A stretch of DNA of 15,023 nt, taken from positions 1 to 15,023 of the forward strand of contig DKLE01000213.1 in assembly GCA_002455605.1 (NCBI GenBank), in the 5' to 3' direction. The notes under the pieces are model-generated. The model was given only the letters and a program-made list of their open reading frames with translations. It ran no database searches and was not told the DNA's origin. This document shows positions 1-5,747 of this stretch, in pieces (the stretch's first letter is position 1; each line of letters opens with the position of its first letter). Source of the stretch: Firmicutes bacterium UBA6648 (GTDB lineage Bacteria; Bacillota; Clostridia; Peptostreptococcales; Anaerovoracaceae). Made by a program: the position numbers and the translations under genes.

Positions 1-747
1 TCTTACATGAATAGATATTACAAGAAACAGATCTATAATGACTACAAGATTGCGGTAGGTCTTGACTACGACAATGTAAATCCGCTGCAAATTAATCTCA
101 AGGAAATGAATGCATTGGCTATAACAGGCAGAAGTTCTGCGGGCAAAACTAATTTTGTAAAACATTTATTAAATACAATGAACGAAAACAGACAAAGTCA
201 GCCGGCGGAGGTTTATATTGTTGATAGCATTGCGAAGAAGCTGTTGGCATATAGAGATTCAGAAATAACAAAGGACTATACGATCAATTGTGAAATGGTT
301 CAAGGGATTATTAAAGATTTTGCGTCTAGATTGGAGAAGCGATATAGCAGGTTAGCAGAAGAGGAAAACTACAATTTGGAAAAGGAACCATTACTAGTAA
401 TAGTGGTGCTGAATCCAGACGCACTTTCTGTTATTGCTAACAACAGAGAATGCTTAGAGTCCTATAAACAAATTCTAACCCGATATAAATCTCTTAAGGT
501 AGCATTTATATATGGTAATGTGGAAAATGCAGCAATTCCATTTAATGCCCCTGAGCCTTTAAAGATGCTGAAGGAATCAAGACACTTTATGATCTTTGAT
601 GACATAAGTGAACAAAAAATAGTGGAAGTACCGATTCAAGCGGCAAGGGCCTATAAGAAAGCAATTGAGCCAGGTGACGGGTACTATGTGAGAGGAACGA
701 ATATAGTAAAAGTAAAAACCATTTTAAATACAAGTGAACTGAGATAA
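1..747 (+). CDS. essC: EssC-like T7SSb ATPase, C-terminal domain (5' end outside window)
   Basis: This is the 3' end of an FtsK/SpoIIIE-family ATPase of the type VII (ESX/Yuk) secretion machine, which drives export of WXG100 and LXG-type substrates across the membrane. The frame is open to the window edge, so the ATG at position 7 is probably an internal Met and the gene starts upstream. The visible part begins with an IAVGLDYDNVNPLQINL segment, the usual lead-in to the last ATPase domain of EssC. A Walker A motif GRSSAGKT follows at 127-150. The Walker B region (VIVVLNPDAL) lacks the usual acidic residue after the hydrophobic strand, which fits the degenerate third ATPase domain of EssC. The tail, GDGYYVRGTNIVKVKTIL, is also EssC-like. 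The WXG100 gene follows 14 bases after the stop, which supports the assignment. A different FtsK/SpoIIIE-family protein is possible but unlikely. Confidence 0.82.
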   Translation, partial: SYMNRYYKKQIYNDYKIAVGLDYDNVNPLQINLKEMNALAITGRSSAGKTNFVKHLLNTMNENRQSQPAEVYIVDSIAKKLLAYRDSEITKDYTINCEMVQGIIKDFASRLEKRYSRLAEEENYNLEKEPLLVIVVLNPDALSVIANNRECLESYKQILTRYKSLKVAFIYGNVENAAIPFNAPEPLKMLKESRHFMIFDDISEQKIVEVPIQAARAYKKAIEPGDGYYVRGTNIVKVKTILNTSELR

Positions 748-761
748 AGGAGAAGGTGTAA

Positions 762-1088
762 ATGGCAACGGAATATGATATTAAAGTAATCGAAAAAGGG
801 TTTGCAGATGCTTCTAGTGGGTTGAGTGTAAAAAAACAAGAGTTAATAGAAGAAACACAGCAAGTTGAGAGCGTATGCAATAACCTAAAGACTGTTTGGA
901 ATGGAGAAGGGGCAGAGGCTTTTGATTTCACTGTAAAAAATCTCATACAAAATTTGGTGGATCAGCAAGAGCGTATTGACATACAAAAACAATGCATAGA
1001 AGAAACGAAGCAGGCGATGAATACGACGGATGACTCTATAGGAGATGGATATTCTGCAGTTAAAGCAGCTATAGCCACATCAAATTAA
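762..1088 (+). CDS. WXG100 (ESAT-6/EsxA-like) protein
   Basis: A 108-aa protein without signal peptide, predicted to form the two-helix hairpin of WXG100 proteins. The turn motif W46-N-G48 lies near the middle in VWNGEGAEAFD. Both flanks are amphipathic and rich in Glu, Gln and Lys. WXG100 proteins are dimeric T7SS substrates, and some act as partners that deliver larger toxins. The start is supported by AAGGAGAAGG at 747-756, just after the essC stop. I see no clear YxxxD/E export signal in the C-terminal tail, so the export signal may be supplied by a partner such as one of the next two products. Position directly behind essC and ahead of a larger WXG-type protein suggests a substrate or targeting partner; this is inference from context. 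Confidence 0.85.
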   Translation: MATEYDIKVIEKGFADASSGLSVKKQELIEETQQVESVCNNLKTVWNGEGAEAFDFTVKNLIQNLVDQQERIDIQKQCIEETKQAMNTTDDSIGDGYSAVKAAIATSN

Positions 1089-1129
1089 TTTGTATTTTAA
1101 GATGATAGGACAAGGAAGGGAAAACGAAA

Positions 1130-1462
1130 ATGGGATGCTATTGTAGTGAAATTAGAAAATACGAAGCAGATATTGCCACATTAAACAAGATAAAAGATCA
1201 ACTGGAGGATTCAGGGTCGATAAATAAAACGACTATAACCAGGCACTTGGAACATGCAGCGGTAACAAGTGAGCAATCTGTTTCTCCAGATAATCTGGAA
1301 CAGCTGAAAGAAAAAGAAAGAACCTTAAATGACGAATTGAAAGTCCATGTAGACACACAAATTGATTCTTGTACCCAAAGAATAAGGAGAATGAGAATTA
1401 CTTTATCAGAATATAAGGTGATAGATAAGGCCTACCATGCAAGAAAGAGGAAGAAGAAATGA
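1130..1462 (+). CDS. Small charged helical protein, possible T7SS effector partner
   Basis: A 110-aa protein with no signal peptide or membrane segment. It is strongly charged and looks helical throughout: an N-terminal CSEIRKYEADIATLNKIKDQL segment, a middle loop, then a second long helix ending in a basic tail (HARKRKKK). Length and layout match the small helical-hairpin partner proteins encoded just upstream of LXG-type T7SS effectors (Lap proteins, and YwqH-type/DUF5082 proteins in Bacillus). I cannot assign it to one named family. The two Cys near the N-terminus (C3, C5) are not a lipobox because no hydrophobic stretch precedes them. The start is supported by AAGGAAGGG at about 1111-1119. 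The stop overlaps the next start (ATGA), so translation of this gene and the effector candidate is probably coupled. Confidence 0.7.
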   Translation: MGCYCSEIRKYEADIATLNKIKDQLEDSGSINKTTITRHLEHAAVTSEQSVSPDNLEQLKEKERTLNDELKVHVDTQIDSCTQRIRRMRITLSEYKVIDKAYHARKRKKK

Positions 1463-3024
1463 TAGAGTATTTATATCAAGGGAAGATACGGGCTGCCGGT
1501 GCAATTAAAGGCTTCTTTTCACAAGATAAGATGAAGAGCTTTTCATTGGATATACCAGCATTGCAAGAAACCATAGGATATTTGACCGGCTGCATAGAAA
1601 ACTTACAAGAAATTGGAGTTGGTGTAGTGCAAGTGGGAAAGAATCTTGTGGATGAGTCGTGGGATGGAAAAGCGACTCAAGACTTCTCTGCCAATATGGA
1701 TAACTGGAAAAAGAGTTACGATATATGTTTAAGTAATATGATTTGTTTTAGAGATGGTTTAGAATTAGAAATCCTTCCAAAAGCAAAAGAGGTCAATGAG
1801 CTGGCTTTAGGTTTAGCCCTTACTTTAGGTGGAACAAAAGGCGTAGACGGAAGAAATATAATTTCCATGGAACCAGAAGGCATCGATGAATTAAAAGGAA
1901 GATGTAACACCTTAGTCAATGACGTGTATGAAGAACAAAATCAAATCATGGATAAGATTGTTTCCCTTGAAAGCACGCTTCATTATGGTTCCCCGGTAGC
2001 AGCAGGGATTACCCAAAATAAACGGACTATACAGGAGAACCAAGAAAAGTTACAGGACTATAAATATAAATTAGCAGAGTACGAAGCTCAGGTACAAGCA
2101 CTGGAAAGCTTAACTGTTGAAAAAATGGCGGCGTGCTGCAACATTTGCGGGCAAAGACTGGATGCCAATAAGTTTAAGCAATTCTTAGCGTATTCTAAGG
2201 ATAGTAATCTGACAGAAATCTTAAGTAAAGATACAGCGGCCCTAAGTGATATAGAAAAACTGGCTGTGCAGTATGCACTGCAGACTGGCAATACCGAAGA
2301 AATAACAGAATGCGTTAATAAGAAGTTTGGGCTAGAGGATATAACCAGCGAAGACTTTAATTCTTGGGGAGAGGCCGAAAAGCAACAAAAACTCAATGAG
2401 ATTACGGAATACATCGCCAAATTTATACCGAATGTGAGCGTGGCTACTCCAGATATCGAAATTCCTATTGGGATAGATATGACAGCGTACTATAACCTGG
2501 CAACGACTATACAAAATCCGGAAGGAAATGCGTTTACAATAAATACAACGGCTAAAGATCACAAGTTAATGTTACAGTCGATAACTACAACTACAGCAAA
2601 TAGTAGTTGGACTATTGGAAAAGACGGCTCATATGCGTATTCAGTGAGTGATACTGCAAATGAAACGACAATTAGCTATGGACCAACTCAAAATGCAAGA
2701 ATAAATGAATTCGGGTTTGAATGTGCAATTGAAACTCAATTAGAAAAAGGTACTGTAACTAGTACACTGGGAATAAAAAAATCTGTAAACCCAAATTCTG
2801 CATGGGAGACCGTGCCTGTAGAAATACCTGTTATCGCTACAAATCCTTGGAATGGTACTGAATATCCAACAAATTGGTCTGAAAGTTATAGTCTTGAAGA
2901 GACATTAGATGATGTAGGAGAATTCTGTAATGAGCATCCAGTAATTACAACGATTGTCATTGCAGGGACAGTAGCAGCAGCAATATACTTTACAGGCGGA
3001 GCTGCATTATTAGTTTTTGCTTAA
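1459..3024 (+). CDS. Large WXG/LXG-type T7SS effector candidate with hydrophobic C-terminus
   Basis: A 521-aa protein. Residues about 25-130 form a helical WXG100/LXG-like targeting domain with W68-D-G70 at the hairpin turn. A long charged helix or coiled coil follows (about 160-220), then a Cys-rich spot (C226, C227, C230). The middle (about 235-330) is mixed helical, and residues 340-465 are Thr/Asn/Ser-rich and look beta-rich. The last ~27 residues (VITTIVIAGTVAAAIY onward) form one hydrophobic segment with small-residue and Gly-Gly content, ending at the C-terminus. The architecture, N-terminal secretion domain plus variable C-terminus, is that of T7SSb effectors. I recognise no enzyme domain, so the activity is unknown; a membrane-acting tail is one possibility. 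The ATG at 1459 overlaps the previous stop and follows AGAGGAAGAAG. The Met at residue 25 lacks a ribosome site. It could instead be a structural T7SS-associated protein. Confidence 0.68.
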   Translation: MIEYLYQGKIRAAGAIKGFFSQDKMKSFSLDIPALQETIGYLTGCIENLQEIGVGVVQVGKNLVDESWDGKATQDFSANMDNWKKSYDICLSNMICFRDGLELEILPKAKEVNELALGLALTLGGTKGVDGRNIISMEPEGIDELKGRCNTLVNDVYEEQNQIMDKIVSLESTLHYGSPVAAGITQNKRTIQENQEKLQDYKYKLAEYEAQVQALESLTVEKMAACCNICGQRLDANKFKQFLAYSKDSNLTEILSKDTAALSDIEKLAVQYALQTGNTEEITECVNKKFGLEDITSEDFNSWGEAEKQQKLNEITEYIAKFIPNVSVATPDIEIPIGIDMTAYYNLATTIQNPEGNAFTINTTAKDHKLMLQSITTTTANSSWTIGKDGSYAYSVSDTANETTISYGPTQNARINEFGFECAIETQLEKGTVTSTLGIKKSVNPNSAWETVPVEIPVIATNPWNGTEYPTNWSESYSLEETLDDVGEFCNEHPVITTIVIAGTVAAAIYFTGGAALLVFA

Positions 3025-3046
3025 TATAAAATGAGGAGAAGAAAAG

Positions 3047-3616
3047 GTGACAAATAAAAAGATAGTGTTAACACTAGTCGCATTGATGACAGTTATAGGA
3101 ATAACATTTTTAAGTGGATGCGTAAAGGAAGAAACAACAGAGTATATTTTTCCCGAGATGATAACTACTTCGACAGGTCAGACAACGGATTCCGTTATTG
3201 AAGAATTGTCACCCAAAGGAAATAGGGATGATGTAGTTACTAGCATAAGAAAGGGGTCAGACGATTCGATAATAATTGAGCTAACCAATAAACAACGAGA
3301 AGTTTGGCTTAGTGATATAGAAGAAAAAATACAACAAGCAAAAAAGGATATGGAGTCAATAGGATGTGAAATAACGGTAAATAATGAGCGTACAGAATTT
3401 ACTTATGAAATATTAGGAGACGCTGATATAAAAAAAGTGACAACAAATGGAGCATTAGTATCAAGCCGATGTATGCAGTATCAGATTTTTAATGGTGTTA
3501 GTCCTGATGAAATAAAATTGCAAACAACAATTATAAACATAAAGACAGGAAAAGTCATAGTTTCAAAAGGTTTAGGTGAAGAAGTGACCATAAATCCAGA
3601 GGATTGGGATGAGTAA
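3047..3616 (+). CDS. Lipoprotein, intact copy 1 of a tandem family (possible immunity protein)
   Basis: A 189-aa predicted lipoprotein starting at GTG, with GAGGAG at 3033-3038 as ribosome site. The signal peptide has a KK start, a hydrophobic core and the lipobox L22-S-G-C25, so it should be lipidated and anchored on the outer face of the membrane. The mature part starts with a conserved EETTEYIFPE segment, then a low-complexity Thr/Ser linker, a charged helix (about 83-103) and a beta-rich C-terminal half with C107 and C142. It ends in TINPEDW, shared by the other copies. I do not recognise the family. It lies 22 bases after the effector candidate and is the only undamaged copy of three. 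Extracellular lipoproteins in tandem copies serve as immunity proteins in some T7SS systems (for example TilA with TslA in Staphylococcus aureus). That role here is inferred from context only. Confidence 0.85.
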   Translation: MTNKKIVLTLVALMTVIGITFLSGCVKEETTEYIFPEMITTSTGQTTDSVIEELSPKGNRDDVVTSIRKGSDDSIIIELTNKQREVWLSDIEEKIQQAKKDMESIGCEITVNNERTEFTYEILGDADIKKVTTNGALVSSRCMQYQIFNGVSPDEIKLQTTIINIKTGKVIVSKGLGEEVTINPEDWDE

Positions 3617-3651
3617 AGGATTATTAGTTTAATGGTCAGAAGGTAAGTAAA

Positions 3652-4223
3652 TTGAGAAATAGAAAAATAATAGTAACGATGTTTACGCTGCTGTTTATGC
3701 TAACCACAGTAACTATGAGTGGCTGTGGTTTAGAAGAAGAAACCACAGAATATATCTTTCCAGAAATAATAACTACCGCTACAGGGCAGACTCAGGATTC
3801 AGCAATTGAAGAATTGGAGCCAACAGGCAGTAAGGATGATTTAGTTACTAGTGTCAGAAAAGGAGAAGATGGTTCGGTTATAGTGGAGTTGATGATAAAC
3901 AACGAAAGATATGGCCTGATGATATAGAGAAAACGATTGAGCAATGCGAGAAAGATATACAAAAAATAGGGTGTAAAATAACTGTAAATGATGAGAGGAC
4001 GGATACCACCTATCAATTAGATAGAAAAGGAGATATACGAAAATTCGCTAAAATTTCTATGTTAGTAACAACCCGTTGCATGCAGTATTAGGTTTTTAAT
4101 GGTGTCAATCCTGATGAAATAAAGTTGCAAAGAGCAATTATAAATATTGAAACCGGAAAAGTTATGACTTCTGTAAGTTTAGACGAAGAAGTGACTATTA
4201 ACCCAGAGGATTGGGATGAGTAA
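3652..4223 (+). pseudogene. Lipoprotein copy 2, broken by a frameshift and a nonsense codon
   Basis: A second member of the lipoprotein family. It starts at TTG with AGAAGG at 3638-3643 and has a clear lipobox (TMSGC). The frame follows copy 1 up to VELM, then stops at 3925-3927 after 91 codons. Alignment to copy 1 shows one base missing near 3892-3893, where copy 1 reads ctaaccaataaacaa and this copy reads ttgatgataaacaa. Restoring one base brings back the family sequence (DKQRKIWPDDIEKTIEQ and onward). The restored frame then meets TAG at 4089-4091 where copies 1 and 3 have CAG (CMQYQ). After that stop the coding match continues to TINPEDWDE at 4223. Two independent lesions make this a true pseudogene rather than a sequencing error. 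A truncated, lipidated 91-aa stub could still be made. Confidence 0.88.
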
Positions 4224-4254
4224 GAACGTTGAGTTGCTATAGAAGGATAAAAAA

Positions 4255-4826
4255 TTGAAAGATAGAAAAGTAATATTAACAATGTTTGCTCTACTGTTTA
4301 TAGTAAGCACAATAATTATGAACGGCTGCGATACAGCGGAAAAAACAACAGAATATATTTTCCCCGAGATGATAACCACTTCGACTGGCCAGACAACGGA
4401 TTCCGTTATTGAAGAATTGTCCCCCAAAGAAAATAGGAATGATGTAGTTACTAGCATAACAAAAGGGTCAGACGATTCAATAATAATAGAGCTAACCGAT
4501 AAACAACGAGAAGTATGGATTAGTAATATAGAAGAAAAAATACAACAAGCAAAAAAGATATGGAAACAATAGGATGTGAAGTAGATATTAATGATGACCA
4601 CACCAAATTTACCTATAAAATATCTAAGGATGCTAATGCAAAACAAGTTGCTTTAAATGGTGCGGTAGTGATAAGTTGTTGCATGCAGTATCAGGTTTTT
4701 AATGGTGTCAATCCTGATGAAATAAAGTTGCAAAGAACAATTATAAATATTCAAACCGGAAAGGTTATGGCTTCTGTAAGTTTAGACGAAGAAGTGACAA
4801 TTAACCCAGAGGATTGGAAAGAATAA
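4255..4826 (+). pseudogene. Lipoprotein copy 3, split by a one-base deletion at a slippery site
   Basis: A third member of the family, starting at TTG with AGAAGG at 4241-4246 and a lipobox ending in MNGC. The zero frame matches copy 1 through QQAKK and then ends at 4570-4572 (105 aa). The -1 frame from 4557 encodes the missing half (DMETIGCEVD onward) to TINPEDWKE and the stop at 4824-4826. Copy 1 has six A then GG at this place; here there is six A then a single G. The junction is the heptamer A AAA AAG in the right phase, so a -1 slip would give a 190-aa product, against 189 aa for copy 1. It is therefore either a pseudogene or a gene read by ribosomal or transcriptional slippage. No other lesion is present, unlike copy 2. 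Confidence 0.75.
4551..4557 (+). other. A AAA AAG slippery heptamer at the copy 3 frame break
   Basis: The zero-frame codons are gcA AAA AAG ATA. Slipping back one base after AAG reads GAT ATG next, which is exactly the family sequence (KK-DMETIGC). A AAA AAG is the best-known bacterial -1 slip sequence. I do not see a strong upstream Shine-Dalgarno-like stimulator or a clear downstream stem-loop, so efficient programmed slippage is not proven. Confidence 0.5.
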
Positions 4827-4856
4827 TATTGGAAGTAGAAAAAATGGAGTAAACGG

Positions 4857-5327
4857 ATGGAAGAACTTAAAAAAATAATTATCGCAAACCAAATCGAAGT
4901 ATCAATTCCAACATATTTTGAAGTTGTAGACAAGCAACTAAATGTAGAAAATACAATTAGAGAAAAAATAGTTGAAAATGCATATTTTAAGATTACCGAT
5001 GAGGATGTTGAATTAAATTTTATATTAATGGATGAGGAATTTAAATCGCAAGATATGGCAGAGATAATACAGAATTTATATAATATATTTTCGAGATTAG
5101 TACCTGGATTTACTAAGATAGAAGTGTTACGTAGTAAAATAAACGGAATTGAGGCAGCTGCTATACAGTATAAGTCAAATGCACTTACATACGATTTATA
5201 TAACATGTATGTGATATATAATTCGCCAGGTAAAAAGTTTGCAGTTAATGCGCATTGCAAATATGATGAAAGTGAAAAATGGCAGTCAATATTTTTTGAA
5301 ATAGCGGAATCCGTAAAAATTATTTAG
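4857..5327 (+). CDS. Hypothetical 156-aa protein, possible PsbP/DcrB (DUF1795)-like fold
   Basis: A 156-aa protein without signal peptide or membrane segment, probably cytoplasmic. It begins EELKKIIIANQIEVSIPTYFEVV and ends in YVIYNSPGKKFAVNAHCKYDESEKWQSIFFEIAESVKI. The pattern of an IP-x-x-F opening, a middle helix, a NGIEAAAIQY strand, then a strand pair and a final helix ending in ESVKI recalls the PsbP/DcrB/DUF1795 fold. That match is by eye and weak. In type VI secretion, DUF1795 proteins (EagR) act as effector chaperones; whether this protein has a similar role for a T7SS substrate is speculation. It could also be a cytoplasmic immunity protein. The start is supported by GGAG at 4846-4849. 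It is visibly more A/T-rich than the pur genes and is the last gene of the T7SS module before the pur control region. Confidence 0.65.
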   Translation: MEELKKIIIANQIEVSIPTYFEVVDKQLNVENTIREKIVENAYFKITDEDVELNFILMDEEFKSQDMAEIIQNLYNIFSRLVPGFTKIEVLRSKINGIEAAAIQYKSNALTYDLYNMYVIYNSPGKKFAVNAHCKYDESEKWQSIFFEIAESVKII

Positions 5328-5342
5328 GATTTTGCCATCTTT

Positions 5343-5473
5343 ATAATTCCCATGAACCAGAAAGCATTGATGAATTAAAGCAAGATGTAATATCTTAGTC
5401 AACGACAATAAAATCAAATCATACATATAAGCGCAACTGTTGAGCAAATTATACCGCTTGAACAAGTGCACTT
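5343..5473 (+). pseudogene. Remnant of a second copy of the WXG/LXG effector gene
   Basis: This stretch aligns by eye with about 1858-1981 inside the 521-aa effector gene. Shared runs include ataatt.cc, gaaccagaa.gcat.gatgaatta, gatgtaa, cttagtcaa.gac and aaatcaaatcat, then cttgaa with gcac.ctt near the end. It has small deletions and an insertion of about 16 bases around 5430-5445, and an early frameshift gives a stop within a few codons (taa at 5376-5378). No flanking parts of the gene are seen. It is a decayed relic of a duplicated or replaced effector gene, and marks the edge of the T7SS module. Confidence 0.75.
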
Positions 5474-5586
5474 ATTTTTTTATTTATAGGGGATATCTCT
5501 TGTGATATGGGGCGGCGTCCAATCTGGAATCACCATCTTTATTCTTTATGAAAAAAATAACGAATAAATAACAGTGAAAATATAAT
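5474..5586. other. Intergenic stretch with no recognised element
   Basis: A T-run (5475-5481) opens it and A-rich sequence closes it. A short GTGAT/ATCAC pair (5502-5506 and 5529-5533) could form a weak five-base stem. I find no purine riboswitch core (no GTTTCTACC or CCGTAAA), no ZTP motif and no ORF. The T-run after the palindrome AAGTGCACTT (5464-5473) may help end T7SS transcription, but the palindrome leaves only about three pairs around a loop. Confidence 0.4.
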
Positions 5587-5598
5587 AATTGTTCGTGT
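5587..5598 (-). promoter_or_regulatory. PurBox-like operator, upstream arm
   Basis: AATTGTTCGTGT, the exact reverse complement of 5694-5705. Read on the minus strand with one more base, it matches the Bacillus PurR box AWWWCCGAACWWT at about 11 of 13 places, including the CGAAC core. It lies about 38 bases upstream of the -35 element. Confidence 0.55.
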
Positions 5599-5635
5599 AT
5601 TGGCTAAAAAATTCTTCAAAACTTTAACCAAACCC

Positions 5636-5664
5636 TTGTGAAGCGCAAAAATATATGCTAATAT
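5636..5664 (+). promoter_or_regulatory. Sigma-A-type promoter of the pur operon
   Basis: The -35 is TTGTGA (5636-5641) and the -10 is TAATAT (5659-5664), with 17 bases between and a TG dinucleotide (TGC before the -10) that makes it an extended -10. Transcription should start near 5671, giving an A/G-rich leader of about 77 bases before purL. The two PurBox-like arms flank this promoter. Confidence 0.7.
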
Positions 5665-5693
5665 AAACGCATAGAAAGAAAAAAGGTTTAAAA

Positions 5694-5705
5694 ACACGAA
5701 CAATT
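5694..5705 (+). promoter_or_regulatory. PurBox-like operator, downstream arm
   Basis: ACACGAACAATT, in context AAACACGAACAAT, matches the PurR box AWWWCCGAACWWT at about 11 of 13 places. It lies about 23 bases after the predicted transcription start, where a bound repressor could block transcription. It pairs perfectly with the upstream arm; the dyad centre is near 5646, inside the promoter. Confidence 0.58.
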
Positions 5706-5747
5706 GCTTTGAATAACATGGTGATTATACGGAGAAAGGGATACGTG

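Larger units (their letters stand above)
3047..4826 (+). repeat. Tandem triplication of a lipoprotein gene with mosaic relationships
   Basis: Three head-to-tail copies of about 570 bases, separated by short gaps (about 30-35 bases). All share the signal peptide, EYIFPE segment, charged helix and TINPEDW end. Copy 3 resembles copy 2 at its start (TTG codon, signal peptide) and in its last ~150 bases, but is near-identical to copy 1 in the middle (about 4345-4565 against 3135-3355). This mosaic pattern suggests recombination or gene conversion among the copies. Confidence 0.8.

Noticed and set aside
1531..1533. Later start (Met25) for the 521-aa effector candidate
   Set aside because: There is no Shine-Dalgarno sequence before it, whereas ATG 1459 has an AGAGGAAGAAG site and an ATGA overlap with the previous gene.
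4179..4646. Open frame of 155 codons on the minus strand across the lipoprotein genes
   Set aside because: It is antisense to two lipoprotein copies with clear coding signal on the plus strand, has no convincing ribosome site, and its sequence is mirrored by the repeats.
4751..5260. Open frame of 169 codons on the minus strand over the 156-aa gene
   Set aside because: Low-complexity, Ser/Phe/Ile-rich product typical of a reversed A/T-rich gene; the plus-strand frame has a ribosome site and an ordered protein pattern.
5464..5482. Palindrome AAGTGCACTT followed by a T-run as an intrinsic terminator
   Set aside because: A palindrome without a spacer gives only about three base pairs around a four-base loop, too weak to call; part of it is also explained by the effector-gene relic.
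5484..5545. Purine or ZTP riboswitch upstream of purL (an ATATGG word is present)
   Set aside because: None of the other conserved cores is found, and the segment lies upstream of the predicted promoter, so it would not be in the pur leader.
5709..5747. Upstream TTG start for purL at 5709
   Set aside because: No ribosome site precedes it; GGAGAAAGGG stands seven bases before ATG 5748, where the family-like N-terminus begins.
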